Shown here: piece by piece, positions 51,440-60,837 of the stretch
How positions within the stretch are numbered: the first letter of the stretch is position 1
Layout of the letters: every line of letters begins with the position of its first letter
Source of the DNA: Gracilaria gracilis
Lineage: Eukaryota > Rhodophyta > Florideophyceae > Gracilariales > Gracilariaceae
Assembly: GCA_030374805.1 (NCBI GenBank)
Contig: JARGSG010000017.1
Location: 310,001-374,000 of the forward strand
Direction: 5' to 3'
Length of the DNA: 64,000 nt
Program-made: the position numbers and the translations under genes
The notes under the pieces: generated by a model
What the model saw: the letters and a program-made list of their open reading frames with translations, nothing else
Databases searched by the model: none
What the model was told of the DNA's origin: nothing

Positions 51440-52270
51440 ATGAGCTCCCATTCATCTTCCATCCTTTCTACAATCATCCCAGCTGTTGTCGTAGAGAGAG
51501 GCCGTATTGGCACCATGCTTTACAACAATGGTTCCCCTCAGGACACCTTTCTCTCCATCGAAGACTTCATTTCCGCAGAGTGCCTTCCCCAAGGTCCAAT
51601 CTTCTTCTGTGGCAGGAACGAACTTCTCGAAAAAGTAATTCTATCTTGTCCAGCACAACGAGCAGAAGACTTGGTCTTCATCCAGAATGGTCACATTCTT
51701 CCCATCCTTTCCCAACACTGAATTGAGCACTGCACACGAGCCGCTCTTTACATCGCCGTTCCCACTGTCGACGCCTCCCCACAGGATGGGGTCACGCCTC
51801 TTTCTCCCAATGGTCTAACCACAGCCACCGGAAAGTGGGCTCTGGCAATAGTTGACCGCCTCTGGACCGCAGGTCTCACTTGCAGTATCGTCGACGAAAA
51901 CACCTTTTCCAAGTCTTCCTACCAAAAGCTCGTTTGGATCTCTTCCTTCAATCTCGTCGGTTCCTCATTTGGATTCGTTACCATGTATGAAGTGGTTACC
52001 AAGTACAAAACTATTGTCTCAACTATAATGAAGGAGCTTCTAGGCATAGCCACCTTCAACACAGATCTCTCCTTCAATATCCCTTCTACAATGGAATCAC
52101 TTCTGGAATACTGCAGCACCCTTACTTCCTTCCCAGCTTCTTTCTCGGAGTATGAATCTAGAAATGCTTACTTCTATCTCACCTCCGCAGATGAAAAACT
52201 AGCCGGAAGGCAGGACCCTGCCCCTTTCCACACCAACTATATCAATGTTCGTAGACATCACATTCTCTAG
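51440..52270 (+). pseudogene. Plastid-type ketopantoate-reductase-like protein, decayed
   Basis: One frame of about 276 codons, with an in-frame TGA at 51719-51721. It resembles a plant/algal chloroplast family with an N-terminal NAD(P)-binding fold and an ApbA_C-like C-terminal domain: IPAVVVERGRIGTMLY, DLVFIQNGHILPIL, then TATGKWALAIVDRLWTAGL, QKLVWISSFNLVG and RNAYFYLTSADEKLAGRQDPAPFHT. In plant relatives the start reads GGGRVG; here it is ERGRIG, so the glycine-rich loop is damaged. With the stop codon this argues for a decayed host gene copy or a captured gene. It is the only host-like gene in this block and points to a plastid-bearing host. Confidence 0.65.
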
Positions 52271-52529
52271 TAATTAGAACAAATTGTAAACCTCGTACTC
52301 GTTGCAACTACACACACAACCGGTTTCTGTTCTCCAATTCTTTTTAAGTTGCCGCTTAAACAAAACATTTGTTCACCTTTTATGTCAAGTCTCTATCACA
52401 GACAAACACAACAGTATAAGTGCTACATTATCCCTACTCATCCTCGTCATCCATTATCATCTGTCCTTTTTCGTAATCCCCATCTGTATACTCAGCAGGG
52501 CCAACTGACATCTCTTCATCTTCCTCTTC

Positions 52530-53663
52530 TTACTCGTCCTCTCCATCTTCTATATCTTCCATTTCACTCTCTTCCTCCAAACCTTCATCATCGTCCAGCT
52601 GGTCGTTTGGGTCTTCTCCTAGCCCAAAGTCCTCATCTACGAACTTTGGCCGAAAGGCTGGCTCCCTATGCACCACGTCAGGGGGCTTGTATCCTTCAGG
52701 TACAAAATAAATGTGATACCTCAGGCAATTCTCTTTCACCAACGCATCCATGTACCGAGCTCCCACATGAAACACATCCTCTCTCCCAATAAAAACAGAG
52801 TAAGGCGGAACCCTGAACTTCTTCACAACCATTGTACGTGATAACCTCCTCAAACTCTTGTCATCCGTCACATACATATTGTGAGACCTTTCACAATCCC
52901 ATATCATAAATGAACTCCCTCCAGAGGCCATTACGAAGAACCCCGGAATCTCTCCCTTATCCTTCTCCACATTCGTCAACCGTCGAAAATCAGTGTGCAA
53001 AACCTGCCTTGGGCATCCCTCCCCCATACACAACACACGCCCTCCGGTCTGCGGCGCATAAATCCTTCTATTGGCCTTGCTTTTGTTACAAAAGCGAAGA
53101 GCCGATGCAATTTGCCCAAACCCCGCATCCAACAACGCCCGCTTTCTCAGCATCATCACATTCTTCTCATTGGATTCCAGGCAATCAACAATCCCCTTCT
53201 TCGTCGTAATATATCGCCCAATTCCCTGCATCCTGTCCCCAGCATCCTTTCCTTCCCCCTCGTTGATGATGGGATTCCATTTCGTTCGGTTCTCTTTAAA
53301 CTTCAAGTCTGGCTGCTCCTTGAAGTCCTTCTCAAAAAACTCTAGCAACCCTTCTGTCACATCTTCATCCACAACCACGCCCTTCTTCTTCGCCTCCTCT
53401 GACATACCTCCATCAGTTCCGAAGTGTTCCAAAACACAGAAACCCCTTTCCATGAATTCCATTCGCTTCCTCGCAAAGTACTCTCGAGCGAGGTCATCCC
53501 TCTCCATCGCCACCATCCAAAGACGTTCTTCCTCCCCTCTCGGCTTTCCCTTCAACGGAAGCTTCACCCCAAGAACTGGTTCTTTCGTGCTACCCAGCTT
53601 CTTGTGCACATTCCGGGCGCCATGCCAGTACACCGCGTGATGGACCGCTCTCAAATCGGCCAC
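52530..53663 (-). CDS. 2-oxoglutarate/Fe(II) dioxygenase-like protein
   Basis: A 377-residue ORF. The iron-binding HxD...H triad is visible as His223-Thr-Asp225 (QVLHTDF) and His299 (GREDVFHVG), with Arg315 (CLRYHIYFVP) placed to bind 2-oxoglutarate. The strands between (PGFFVMASGGSSFMIW, VPPYSVFIG) fit the double-stranded beta-helix. The N-terminal half is helical (LAREYFARKRMEFMERGFCVLEHFGTD). The C terminus is strongly acidic. Such enzymes hydroxylate or demethylate proteins or nucleic acids; AlkB- and TET-type members act on DNA bases. The substrate cannot be told here. It sits in the left arm, facing away from the palindrome array. Confidence 0.65.
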   Translation of the reverse strand: MADLRAVHHAVYWHGARNVHKKLGSTKEPVLGVKLPLKGKPRGEEERLWMVAMERDDLAREYFARKRMEFMERGFCVLEHFGTDGGMSEEAKKKGVVVDEDVTEGLLEFFEKDFKEQPDLKFKENRTKWNPIINEGEGKDAGDRMQGIGRYITTKKGIVDCLESNEKNVMMLRKRALLDAGFGQIASALRFCNKSKANRRIYAPQTGGRVLCMGEGCPRQVLHTDFRRLTNVEKDKGEIPGFFVMASGGSSFMIWDCERSHNMYVTDDKSLRRLSRTMVVKKFRVPPYSVFIGREDVFHVGARYMDALVKENCLRYHIYFVPEGYKPPDVVHREPAFRPKFVDEDFGLGEDPNDQLDDDEGLEEESEMEDIEDGEDE

Positions 53664-54456
53664 CCCCCAAACATCCTGCCCTGTGCTCCTTTCGCAAATT
53701 AGTCATCTCCATCCACGGGTGCTGATGTTTCACTGCATTCTTCCCTCCCGGCCACTCACTCGGTAGCGCATTCACTAGACTCGTCCATGACATATCCGAT
53801 CCACCAGCCCACTCACCTGCATTATTCATCCCTTTCGGTGGTTTCTCGGGATTCTTATCTTCAAATCCACGCATCGTTCCTTCCTCCACCCCTTCCTCCT
53901 CGTTCTGAACGAACCTACTATCGTTCTCACTGCCACCACTTTCATCCTCGCTCGACGACACCACATTTATTTTCTGTTCTTTGAAGAACTTCTTCAATGC
54001 CGGCTTCGTCATATTCCTGAATAAAGTAACAACCTCCAATGGTATATCTCCAGAAGTGGTCTTCACTGTGTCCTTCTTCATCCTCTTCGGAGCAGGTTGG
54101 ATTTCTAACTCATCCTCATCGTCAGTAAGATCAATTAACCTCCTCTTGTTCTTCTTCTTCTCGCTCCCAGCCTTGCTACCCCAATCCTGTTTCAGCCGGC
54201 CGGGAGCAATCTTTTTCCGTGTGCTCCGCCTCAACCATGATGGCTCTGCTTCAAGGTCGTCCCCTTGCATGGAAGCTTCCAACAACATGGGAGCATCTTC
54301 TGCCTCATTAGGTGCTGCGGTTGACGTACCATCACCTACACCCACGACTTCAACCACCTCCTCTCCTACCTCCTTCACCTCCTCTGACGTTTGAAGCGAT
54401 ACTTTGAAAACTTCTTGAAGCTTGTTACCCGCTTTCTTCACCCTTCTAGACACCAT
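53590..54456 (-). CDS. Charged nuclear-type protein, left arm
   Basis: A 288-residue ORF, strongly charged: acidic patches (SSEDESGGSEND), a basic patch (RRSTRKKIAPGRLKQDWGSK) and RRLIDLTDDEDELEI, which resembles a SUMO-interacting motif next to acidic residues. It probably works in the nucleus. No fold is recognised. It overlaps the start of the dioxygenase-like ORF by about 70 bases in another frame, so the two could be parts of one transcript. Confidence 0.45.
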   Translation of the reverse strand: MVSRRVKKAGNKLQEVFKVSLQTSEEVKEVGEEVVEVVGVGDGTSTAAPNEAEDAPMLLEASMQGDDLEAEPSWLRRSTRKKIAPGRLKQDWGSKAGSEKKKNKRRLIDLTDDEDELEIQPAPKRMKKDTVKTTSGDIPLEVVTLFRNMTKPALKKFFKEQKINVVSSSEDESGGSENDSRFVQNEEEGVEEGTMRGFEDKNPEKPPKGMNNAGEWAGGSDMSWTSLVNALPSEWPGGKNAVKHQHPWMEMTNLRKEHRAGCLGGGRFESGPSRGVLAWRPECAQEAG

Positions 54457-54615
54457 CCCGTCTCATAAACGCCTCGCACCGCCAAGTTCAATTTTTGCTG
54501 TCTGCATACCCAGATATTCCATCACAGACACATGTGTTCCTCCTAAGTTGAATACTGTCTGCAATACTTCTTCAACACTAATCTTCTTCTTCTTCCCAGT
54601 GACATTAAATAGGTT

Positions 54616-55614
54616 TTACATACCTATGGCGCATTGAAAGAAGTGCTTCCTCATGCCTTCAAAACGACCGGTTCTCGTAGAAGAAGACAACCTCAGTTCC
54701 ACATGCCATTGCAAGCAACGTACGACAAATCGAAACTGCCCATCGGTGAGACCCATCAGGAGGTCACTCGAGACATGCGTCAACGTCAGGGCTGTACTCT
54801 CCTCACACACGTTCTCAAAGAACTCCAAAAGCCCCTCATATTCCACAAACTTCAGAGCCCATGTCGCGTAACGAGTCAAGTGACGCACGCTGTAGTCTCC
54901 GATAGCCTCACTTCTCTTCAAAGCACCAGCTAACTGCTTCAAAGTAATGATCTTCACATCCACATGTGACTCGTCCACGACGTTCTGCACAAAGGATACC
55001 GTGCTATGAATTTTGTCTGCAATCGACATCTTCAGCACATTCGAACTCATCTCGTTCAGAAGATTGCCGAGTCCTAGTACCTCGTTCATTGTGATGGCCT
55101 TCCTATCATTTCTGCCCCACAGCACAACACTCAAAGAACGGACTATATCCACCCACTTCCCGCCTTTCCCATGCAAGTCTCGTAGCACAAGAATTCTGTG
55201 ATATCTATCTATGAGGGTTACGGGCACAACAATTCTCCCATCAACAACTATTTCATTCACAGCATGCTCCCCTAGAGATGCCACAGCAATCGAACCTGCG
55301 GACGGAAGCCACCCAAAGTTGCGACATTTCATCATCGTCGCCTCCTTTTGTCCCAGGTTCACACTTCGAACTGTCTTCTTCGAGATTTCAATCATCTCGA
55401 TATCCATCGTCAACCTGCGCTGAACATATTCGGCGACGGAAATCTTCTTGAGAGACAGGGTGTTTTCTACCTCTTCCGACGGAACACTGTCTCCTTCATC
55501 GAACAAGTCCTCCTCCGCCTTAGCAAGCGGAGCCTTACTCGTCTGAAAGACCTCCACAATATCGTCGTCGGAGTCCTCTCTGATGCTGACGCTCGCTCCC
55601 ACGGGCGTCTTCAT
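54616..55614 (-). CDS. Hypothetical protein next to the palindrome array, left arm
   Basis: A 332-residue ORF from MKTPVGASVSIRED. The N-terminal 60 residues are acidic and disordered. The remainder looks globular with helix and strand alternation (VVPVTLIDRYHRILVLRDLHGKGGKWVDIVRSL; LMGLTDGQFRFVVRCLQWHVELRL). No known family. It is the first minus-strand gene left of the array, so its promoter probably lies in or next to the palindromes. Confidence 0.5.
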   Translation of the reverse strand: MKTPVGASVSIREDSDDDIVEVFQTSKAPLAKAEEDLFDEGDSVPSEEVENTLSLKKISVAEYVQRRLTMDIEMIEISKKTVRSVNLGQKEATMMKCRNFGWLPSAGSIAVASLGEHAVNEIVVDGRIVVPVTLIDRYHRILVLRDLHGKGGKWVDIVRSLSVVLWGRNDRKAITMNEVLGLGNLLNEMSSNVLKMSIADKIHSTVSFVQNVVDESHVDVKIITLKQLAGALKRSEAIGDYSVRHLTRYATWALKFVEYEGLLEFFENVCEESTALTLTHVSSDLLMGLTDGQFRFVVRCLQWHVELRLSSSTRTGRFEGMRKHFFQCAIGM

Positions 55615-55910
55615 TCCTTTAGAAGACTTTCCTCGAGTTTTGGAAGCTTCCTCAGCAGGTTTCTCGACATCGGTTAGCTAGTTGTAACTTTCACTTCCGT
55701 TCCTTTCCGTCTACTTCATCACGGATGCGCGTCCGCTCAATATTACTTTACACTATACACTGTGCCTATTTAAAATTTTATAGCGTACTCGCGGGACGTT
55801 TACAAATCTACATGAAGCTACTAAAGCTGCTAATATCTGTAATACACTTGTACAACAATGTTTGAGCAATAAAGAAATAAATAAAATTTGTGGCGCACTA
55901 ATTTCACTCT
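55615..55910. promoter_or_regulatory. Probable left-arm promoter region
   Basis: About 300 bases of A/T-rich DNA (for example AATAAAGAAATAAATAAAATTT near 55868-55889, shortened here) between the left-arm start codon and the first 76-bp palindrome. No ORF is supported. Confidence 0.4.
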
Positions 55911-56574
55911 GGGACAGCGGACCGAGGTGTCGTGGCGCTTCATCGGTGCACCGATAAAGCACCACGACAACCCGGTCCGCTGTCCCAACGCGCCGTTGGC
56001 GCTGCAACGTATGCCAGCACTCCGGTTTCATCAAACACAGCACGTGTGAGAGCGGGGCGAATTTCACCGCTTACGGCTCGTTGGCGGTGCCACGTGTGCC
56101 ACGGCCCCCAGCTTCATCACTCACGGCGCGTTGGGGACAGCGGACCGGGGTGTCGTGGCGCTTCATCGGTGCACCGATGAAGCGCGACGACACCCCGGCC
56201 CGCTGCCCCAAAAAATATTTTTGATTCTTTTCGAAACGGGCGGCTAGACGGTAGTGCCATGTATGCCAGCACCCCAGTTCATCACACACGGCGCGTTAAC
56301 AGCGGGCGAATTTCACGGCTTATGGTTCGTTGGCGGTGCCATGTGTGCCACGGCCCCAGCTTCATCACTCACGGCGCGTTGGGACAGCGGACCGGGGTGT
56401 CGTAGTGCTTCATCGGTGCACCGATGAAGCGCCACGACACCCCGGTCCGCTGTCCCAGGCTGTCGTTGAAAAGTATGGAAAATAAATATTTTTTTGGTAG
56501 GACAGCGGAGCGGGGGGTCTTGGCACTTCATCACTGTACTGATGAAGCGCAACGCCACCCCAGTTCGCTGTCCT
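55911..56574. repeat. Array of four 76-bp near-perfect palindromes
   Basis: Copies at 55911-55986, 56134-56209, 56381-56456 and 56499-56574, each exactly 76 bases. Each arm of 38 starts GGGACAGCGGACCGGGGTGT (the fourth starts AGGACAGCGG), and the centre CATCGGTGCACCGATG is itself palindromic, so there is almost no loop. The first three are near identical; the fourth is diverged in both arms. About 80 bases before copies 2 and 3 (56053-56133; 56302-56380) are also repeated. The array lies exactly between the two divergent gene arms. Confidence 0.95.
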
Positions 56575-56906
56575 AACGGCCGTTCCCTATAACTTCGTGT
56601 ATATGTTTGCAATCTCCAAGTTCCGTATCACTCGAGTGTCGCCGCTTTCCTTGACACCTCTTTACGGGTTCACGTGCATCTCAGGCATCTTGCACATCTC
56701 TTTGTCGTGTTGAAAGAACCTGGTTCGTGCTGTATCGTTGTTATCCTCTCCCACCCGCTTCCGTCTCCCGCGCACTTTCATATCTCGTCGGCAGTTATCC
56801 CCCGCCCGCTGCAGTCTCCCGTGTGCTGTTTCCTCCCGTCCGCTGCCATCTCCCGTCCGCTCCGGAAATTCGAATCATAACCCGTCATTGCAACCTCTTC
56901 CCGTGC

Positions 56907-57743
56907 ATGCATAAAAAGGCTCCACATAGTTCATCGAGGTCTACGTCACCGGCACCGTCAAGCTCCGATACGAAGGTTGGAAAACTGTATGGCCCCGAAG
57001 ATGAGCTTGTCACAGTATGCCTTGCAATCCGCGATCATTACGCGTCGACAATGCGATATGAAGACCGGCCAAGGAAGGTGGGACACAGCGAGTTTGTTGA
57101 TTACGTTATCAAGAATCGCAACGTCCTACCGGAGGCCAAGAATTACTTCTATTTTCTTGTGGGTCCAGGACATCCGACGTTTACTGACAGTGAACTACGG
57201 GTCGTATCTCTGAAGGGGTCTTATCGTCAGCTATACCTCTCAAGGAGGTTATTGGACATTTTGGACGGTGGTAGGAACTGGCGTGTAAGGGAGTTCTGGA
57301 ATGCTTATACCGAGGTGAACTTTAAAGGAATACCGAAGAATGTGACTTTGACCGAGTTTTTCAAGTCAATGACTATACCTCCTAAGCGAGTGGGACGGGT
57401 GGTCTCCCCTTCGCCACAACCGTTGCCACACATTTCCAAAGAATTCTCTTTCTCTCGCTCATTCAGAAAGTTTCCATGGAAAAAGAGTTGTAGGCCAGAA
57501 GAGGAAAAGAAGAGACAAGGGATATCCCACACCTTTTGTGAATGTCCAAATATCAAACAAACTCCAAGCTCAGCGTGTTGGCTTTGGTGTGCAGCTCATA
57601 ACGAAGGCATGGGATTGTTTCTCTCAATTCCTGGGATTCCGTACTGTGGAGGTCATGTTTCTTCCATTCATCCGAGTCATGTACGACGAAATGCAGTTTC
57701 AAGCGATGGAGACGAGGGAAGAAGGGTTCTTCCACCGGGATAA
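56907..57743 (+). CDS. Hypothetical protein, first ORF of the right arm
   Basis: Started at MHKKAPHSSSRSTSP, about 278 residues; an upstream Met would add a Pro-rich leader. After a Ser/Pro tail the sequence is globular: GKLYGPEDELVTVCLAIRDHY, SEFVDYVIKNRNVLPEAKNYFYFLVG, LYLSRRLLDILDGGRNWRVREFWNAYTEVNF. The last 80 residues are basic and Cys containing, and another plus-strand frame (57538-57777) is also open there, so the exact C terminus is uncertain. No family is recognised. Confidence 0.45.
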   Translation: MHKKAPHSSSRSTSPAPSSSDTKVGKLYGPEDELVTVCLAIRDHYASTMRYEDRPRKVGHSEFVDYVIKNRNVLPEAKNYFYFLVGPGHPTFTDSELRVVSLKGSYRQLYLSRRLLDILDGGRNWRVREFWNAYTEVNFKGIPKNVTLTEFFKSMTIPPKRVGRVVSPSPQPLPHISKEFSFSRSFRKFPWKKSCRPEEEKKRQGISHTFCECPNIKQTPSSACWLWCAAHNEGMGLFLSIPGIPYCGGHVSSIHPSHVRRNAVSSDGDEGRRVLPPG

Positions 57744-57786
57744 CGACCATCGCTTGCTACCCGAGCAAAAGGTGTGAAACTGTTTA

Positions 57787-58308
57787 TTGAAAACAGAGGT
57801 CATCGTGTGGGCATGGGATTTACCGCAAGACATCGATGCTGCCCTCCGAATGCTTGCGAAGGAGTTCATTTCGGACCTCAACAAGGTTATTGTGAATGAG
57901 CAGTTCTTCTCAATTTCCGAACCAGGACGATGGACAGTTCTGAAGACGTTTACCAGAGACCCATCACTGGCGTTTGCTCAGAGATTCGATAGTTTCTCGA
58001 ATTGGCTTGTGTCCTCCGTCATGGGGGCCATAAGCCCGTTGAAACTGAAAGAATCAGTGAACGTCTCTGGTATGGGGGTAACGCCGATATCCAGACCAGA
58101 ACCAGCCATACAAATTGAAGATGATGTGGAGGAGGTGGAGGAAATTGGGAAACCAACGGAGCCGAAGGAGGGGAAAGGCGAAGAAGGAGATGGTGATACG
58201 AACATAGTGGCCGACATTGGGAAAGGAAGTACCGGTGACGAAGCGTCCGGGGTGGGCGTAATACTTCCACTATCCATTGCGTCGTTGGATGACAAAATGG
58301 CTTTCTGA
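57787..58308 (+). CDS. Hypothetical ORF upstream of the methyltransferase
   Basis: A 173-residue ORF with a globular first half (EVIVWAWDLPQDIDAALRMLAKEFISDLNKVI; GRWTVLKTFTRDPSLAFAQRF) and an acidic second half (EDDVEEVEEIGKPTEP). It is closely packed with its neighbours (44 bases from the previous ORF, 57 bases to the methyltransferase), and may be a part of a larger polyprotein. No domain is recognised. Confidence 0.4.
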   Translation: MKTEVIVWAWDLPQDIDAALRMLAKEFISDLNKVIVNEQFFSISEPGRWTVLKTFTRDPSLAFAQRFDSFSNWLVSSVMGAISPLKLKESVNVSGMGVTPISRPEPAIQIEDDVEEVEEIGKPTEPKEGKGEEGDGDTNIVADIGKGSTGDEASGVGVILPLSIASLDDKMAF

Positions 58309-58365
58309 AGTTGTGAGGAGAAGAAGGAGAAGTACTTTCGCTTTTACAATTGCGGGTTTGAGGAT

Positions 58366-59403
58366 ATGGTAGAGATGGACGAGACGTTGCGCAGAGATGG
58401 TGTGTCTCCGTTAGGAAAAAGTCAACTGGTTCTCATGGACCCTCCGTACAACATCCGAGGGAACAAGAACCTAAACAGCAGCTGGTACAATGTACTGAGC
58501 CCCCAGGACATTAAGAAGGCTGCAAAGCTTCTACCAAGACTTTTATGTCCTGGGGGCCATTTCGTGTTCTTTAGTGCTTTCGAGCAGGTCCAGCAATGGA
58601 GAGATGTACTTTCTGCCATTGGGGCAAAAGACGAAAACGGATTACCAAGGCGTTCATTTGTTGTGGACCAGGTCCCAATGCACTTTGTACGGTCGCAAGG
58701 CACCCCGATGCGTAACCCTGCACGTAGGTCGTGCTCCCTTTTCCCTGCAATGGAGTATGCTGTACATGGAGTTCGAAATGGTCTCAGCTACGCGCAGCAG
58801 CATGTGATGGTGAACTATGAGAACTTCAATTTCGTGCAGTCGAGGTACCCGGGGTACCACAGTGTCATTGACCAGATACCCCCCATTTCTAATGGAGAGA
58901 CTCTTCAGTGGAAGAGAAAGAAGGAAGGTGGGGGCTACGTTCTACAAAAGGTGAGGTCCGAACAGAAACCTAGAGCATTGTTGAAGGAGCTAATCAGTCG
59001 GTTTTCCCAGGCTGGGGATATTGTGGTCGACTTGTTTGCGGGGACGTTTTCGACAGCAATGGCATGCATGGAGTTACAACAGCATCGTATTTTCATCGGG
59101 TGTGAGCCGGACCCTGACTGCTTTGCCCATGCTAGGCACGCCGCAATTGTTCAATTCGCATTGTTCCTGCGGGAAAATGAGACGGATATCCAGGTAAAAC
59201 AGGAAGTTCGGAATGCTATGATTAGGGTGTTGAACTTATTTCCGAAGTGGAATGTCCGCCCATCGAGATCATGGAAGGCTCTATCCGGCTACCCCCAGTA
59301 TCAAAAGTTTCCTACGTATATTGTGGACTTTCTTGCGTCAATGTGGCGGGATGAGAGCTTGGTCACGACTGGTAGGCGTAAGGCCCTTCACGAATGGCCA
59401 TAA
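58366..59403 (+). CDS. Beta-class DNA N6-adenine/N4-cytosine methyltransferase-like protein
   Basis: A 345-residue ORF. The catalytic motif IV is DPPY (residues 25-28, LVLMDPPYNIRG), typical of amino-methylating DNA methyltransferases (D/N/S-PP-Y/F). The S-adenosylmethionine-binding motif I comes after it (DIVVDLFAGTFSTAMACMEL, Asp222) and is followed by IFIGCEPD. The order IV before I defines the beta class. EQKPRALLKELISRFS is the usual helix before motif I. In motif I the third glycine is replaced (FAGTFST). Likely product is 6-methyladenine or N4-methylcytosine in DNA; an RNA substrate cannot be excluded. METTL4 and MT-A70 proteins look different. The next gene starts 15 bases downstream. 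Confidence 0.8.
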   Translation: MVEMDETLRRDGVSPLGKSQLVLMDPPYNIRGNKNLNSSWYNVLSPQDIKKAAKLLPRLLCPGGHFVFFSAFEQVQQWRDVLSAIGAKDENGLPRRSFVVDQVPMHFVRSQGTPMRNPARRSCSLFPAMEYAVHGVRNGLSYAQQHVMVNYENFNFVQSRYPGYHSVIDQIPPISNGETLQWKRKKEGGGYVLQKVRSEQKPRALLKELISRFSQAGDIVVDLFAGTFSTAMACMELQQHRIFIGCEPDPDCFAHARHAAIVQFALFLRENETDIQVKQEVRNAMIRVLNLFPKWNVRPSRSWKALSGYPQYQKFPTYIVDFLASMWRDESLVTTGRRKALHEWP

Positions 59404-59418
59404 ACTTTGCAAGGGAAG

Positions 59419-60039
59419 ATGGGGCTCCTGGATTGGAATGCAATGTTGGCACTGGAAGCGACGATATGCGGTTGTCGTATCAGAACGTCGAAGATTCGAC
59501 ACCCTGGCGCAGGAGTGGGGGTGTTCACTACACGCCGATTCATGGAAAATGAAGAGATATGTTACTTCTATGGAACACTGGTGTACCATGACCTAACGAA
59601 GACAAAAGAGGTACACAAGAAATATGGTGAAGGTTTATTGGGAGCCACTTCCGAACGCTTTCGGAAGTATGCGATGGAGTTTAACGTCCGCGGCGATATA
59701 TTCCATAACCTCCCAGAAAGAAGACAAGGAGTAAGTTTAATACCTGTATGGATTGTCCCCGCTCCTTTTTCATTGGGTGGAACGATTAACGATCCCAAAT
59801 ATATGGAAGGCGATAAGGACATTGATGCAGTTGCGGATGGTGTGACGAAACGAAGGACTGCAAATGTGCAGGTCATTCGAACTCCAAATACAGGACGCAC
59901 CCCGCATCAACTACGAGAATACCAAATGCTTGCGGTGCGAGCACTTCGGAAACTGGAAGTGGGAGAGGAGTTGTTCGCGAACTATGGAGTAGAGTATAGC
60001 TGGGGTACATCGGCAAATCCTATTATAGTAATCGATTAA
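59419..60039 (+). CDS. SET-domain protein
   Basis: About 206 residues from the first ATG. The SET domain fills the protein: GVGVFTTRRFMENEEICYFYGTLVY (post-start GxG strand), GGTINDPKYMEG in place of the usual NHS region, ANVQVIRTPN, and GEELFANYGVEYSWG at the end. SET proteins methylate lysines of histones or other proteins with S-adenosylmethionine. The conserved GEEL-x-x-NYG motif supports a functional fold. It starts 15 bases after the methyltransferase stop, so the two are likely co-expressed or are parts of one transcript. Confidence 0.8.
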   Translation: MGLLDWNAMLALEATICGCRIRTSKIRHPGAGVGVFTTRRFMENEEICYFYGTLVYHDLTKTKEVHKKYGEGLLGATSERFRKYAMEFNVRGDIFHNLPERRQGVSLIPVWIVPAPFSLGGTINDPKYMEGDKDIDAVADGVTKRRTANVQVIRTPNTGRTPHQLREYQMLAVRALRKLEVGEELFANYGVEYSWGTSANPIIVID

Positions 60040-60420
60040 AACGTGTAGTAAATTAGCTACATGTAAAACAACACCCCAAACCTCGATAATGAAGTGACAC
60101 TTATTGCATTCCAACTTCGCCGTTGAGCACGAATTAGAAACAAACCACTTTAGCTCAAGTGCAAGATGGAAGTACGTAGATACATAAAAGGTAGTGAAGG
60201 GCATCGAATATGATGCGAAACCTTGTACGTTTTTTAACATTATGAGAACTATTCAGAATTGAAGATTTCGGTGTAATTTTATCGTTTCGGAATCGGGAAA
60301 TAAAAAACAGAACTCGGTGATTTCCACCACACTCCCCTCTATTGGGGGTGTGAATTCGATCGGTGACGTTCGATCACGGCGAGTGCCAAACATGTCGAGA
60401 GCAGAGCAGTTCCGATTCCA
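60040..60420. other. Intergenic spacer of the right arm
   Basis: About 380 bases without a supported gene. CGATCACGG occurs twice near the right end (60371-60379 and 60429-60437). Probably the promoter of the next ORFs. Confidence 0.35.
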
Positions 60421-60834
60421 GTGACCTTCGATCACGGTCAGCGGCTAAGACGTCGTGAGCCCAGCGTCAACCGCGAGGAACCGTTTGGATTGTATATGGC
60501 GAAACGTAAGACGAGGGGTGTGAATGCGGAGGAGGTTAGCGGTCTCGCGTCAAAGAGCCGAAGGCGTGACGAAACGGTAAGTGGAGAAGTTCGCACCGCT
60601 CGTAGTACGCGTGCGCCTCGGAGCGGTTTGCGTGGGACGGGGAGGAAGAGTGTGGCGAGGAGCGACGGTGCTGCGAGAAGCGTCGGTGCGGCGAGGAGCG
60701 TCGGGGCCGGACCATCGGAGCGAACGGAGCGAACGGAGCAAACGGAGCAAACGGTAAGCATTGTGGTGACGAAACCTATTGCGAACGCACGAGATCAAGA
60801 AGTTAGTCCCAAGAAAAGCATAGGAGCGCAGTGA
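60421..60834 (+). CDS. Small basic protein, right arm
   Basis: A 137-residue ORF, or about 112 residues from MAKRKTRGVNAEE. It is rich in Arg, Ser and Thr with repeats of ARSVGA and ERTEQTE. No fold is expected. It lies directly before the coiled-coil ORF and may be its N-terminal part or a separate DNA-binding protein. Confidence 0.4.
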   Translation: MTFDHGQRLRRREPSVNREEPFGLYMAKRKTRGVNAEEVSGLASKSRRRDETVSGEVRTARSTRAPRSGLRGTGRKSVARSDGAARSVGAARSVGAGPSERTERTEQTEQTVSIVVTKPIANARDQEVSPKKSIGAQ

Positions 60835-60837
60835 GGT

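Noticed and set aside
51719-51721. TGA as selenocysteine in the ketopantoate-reductase-like gene
   Set aside because: The position is not a Cys in the family, and the nucleotide-binding loop is also damaged, so decay is simpler.
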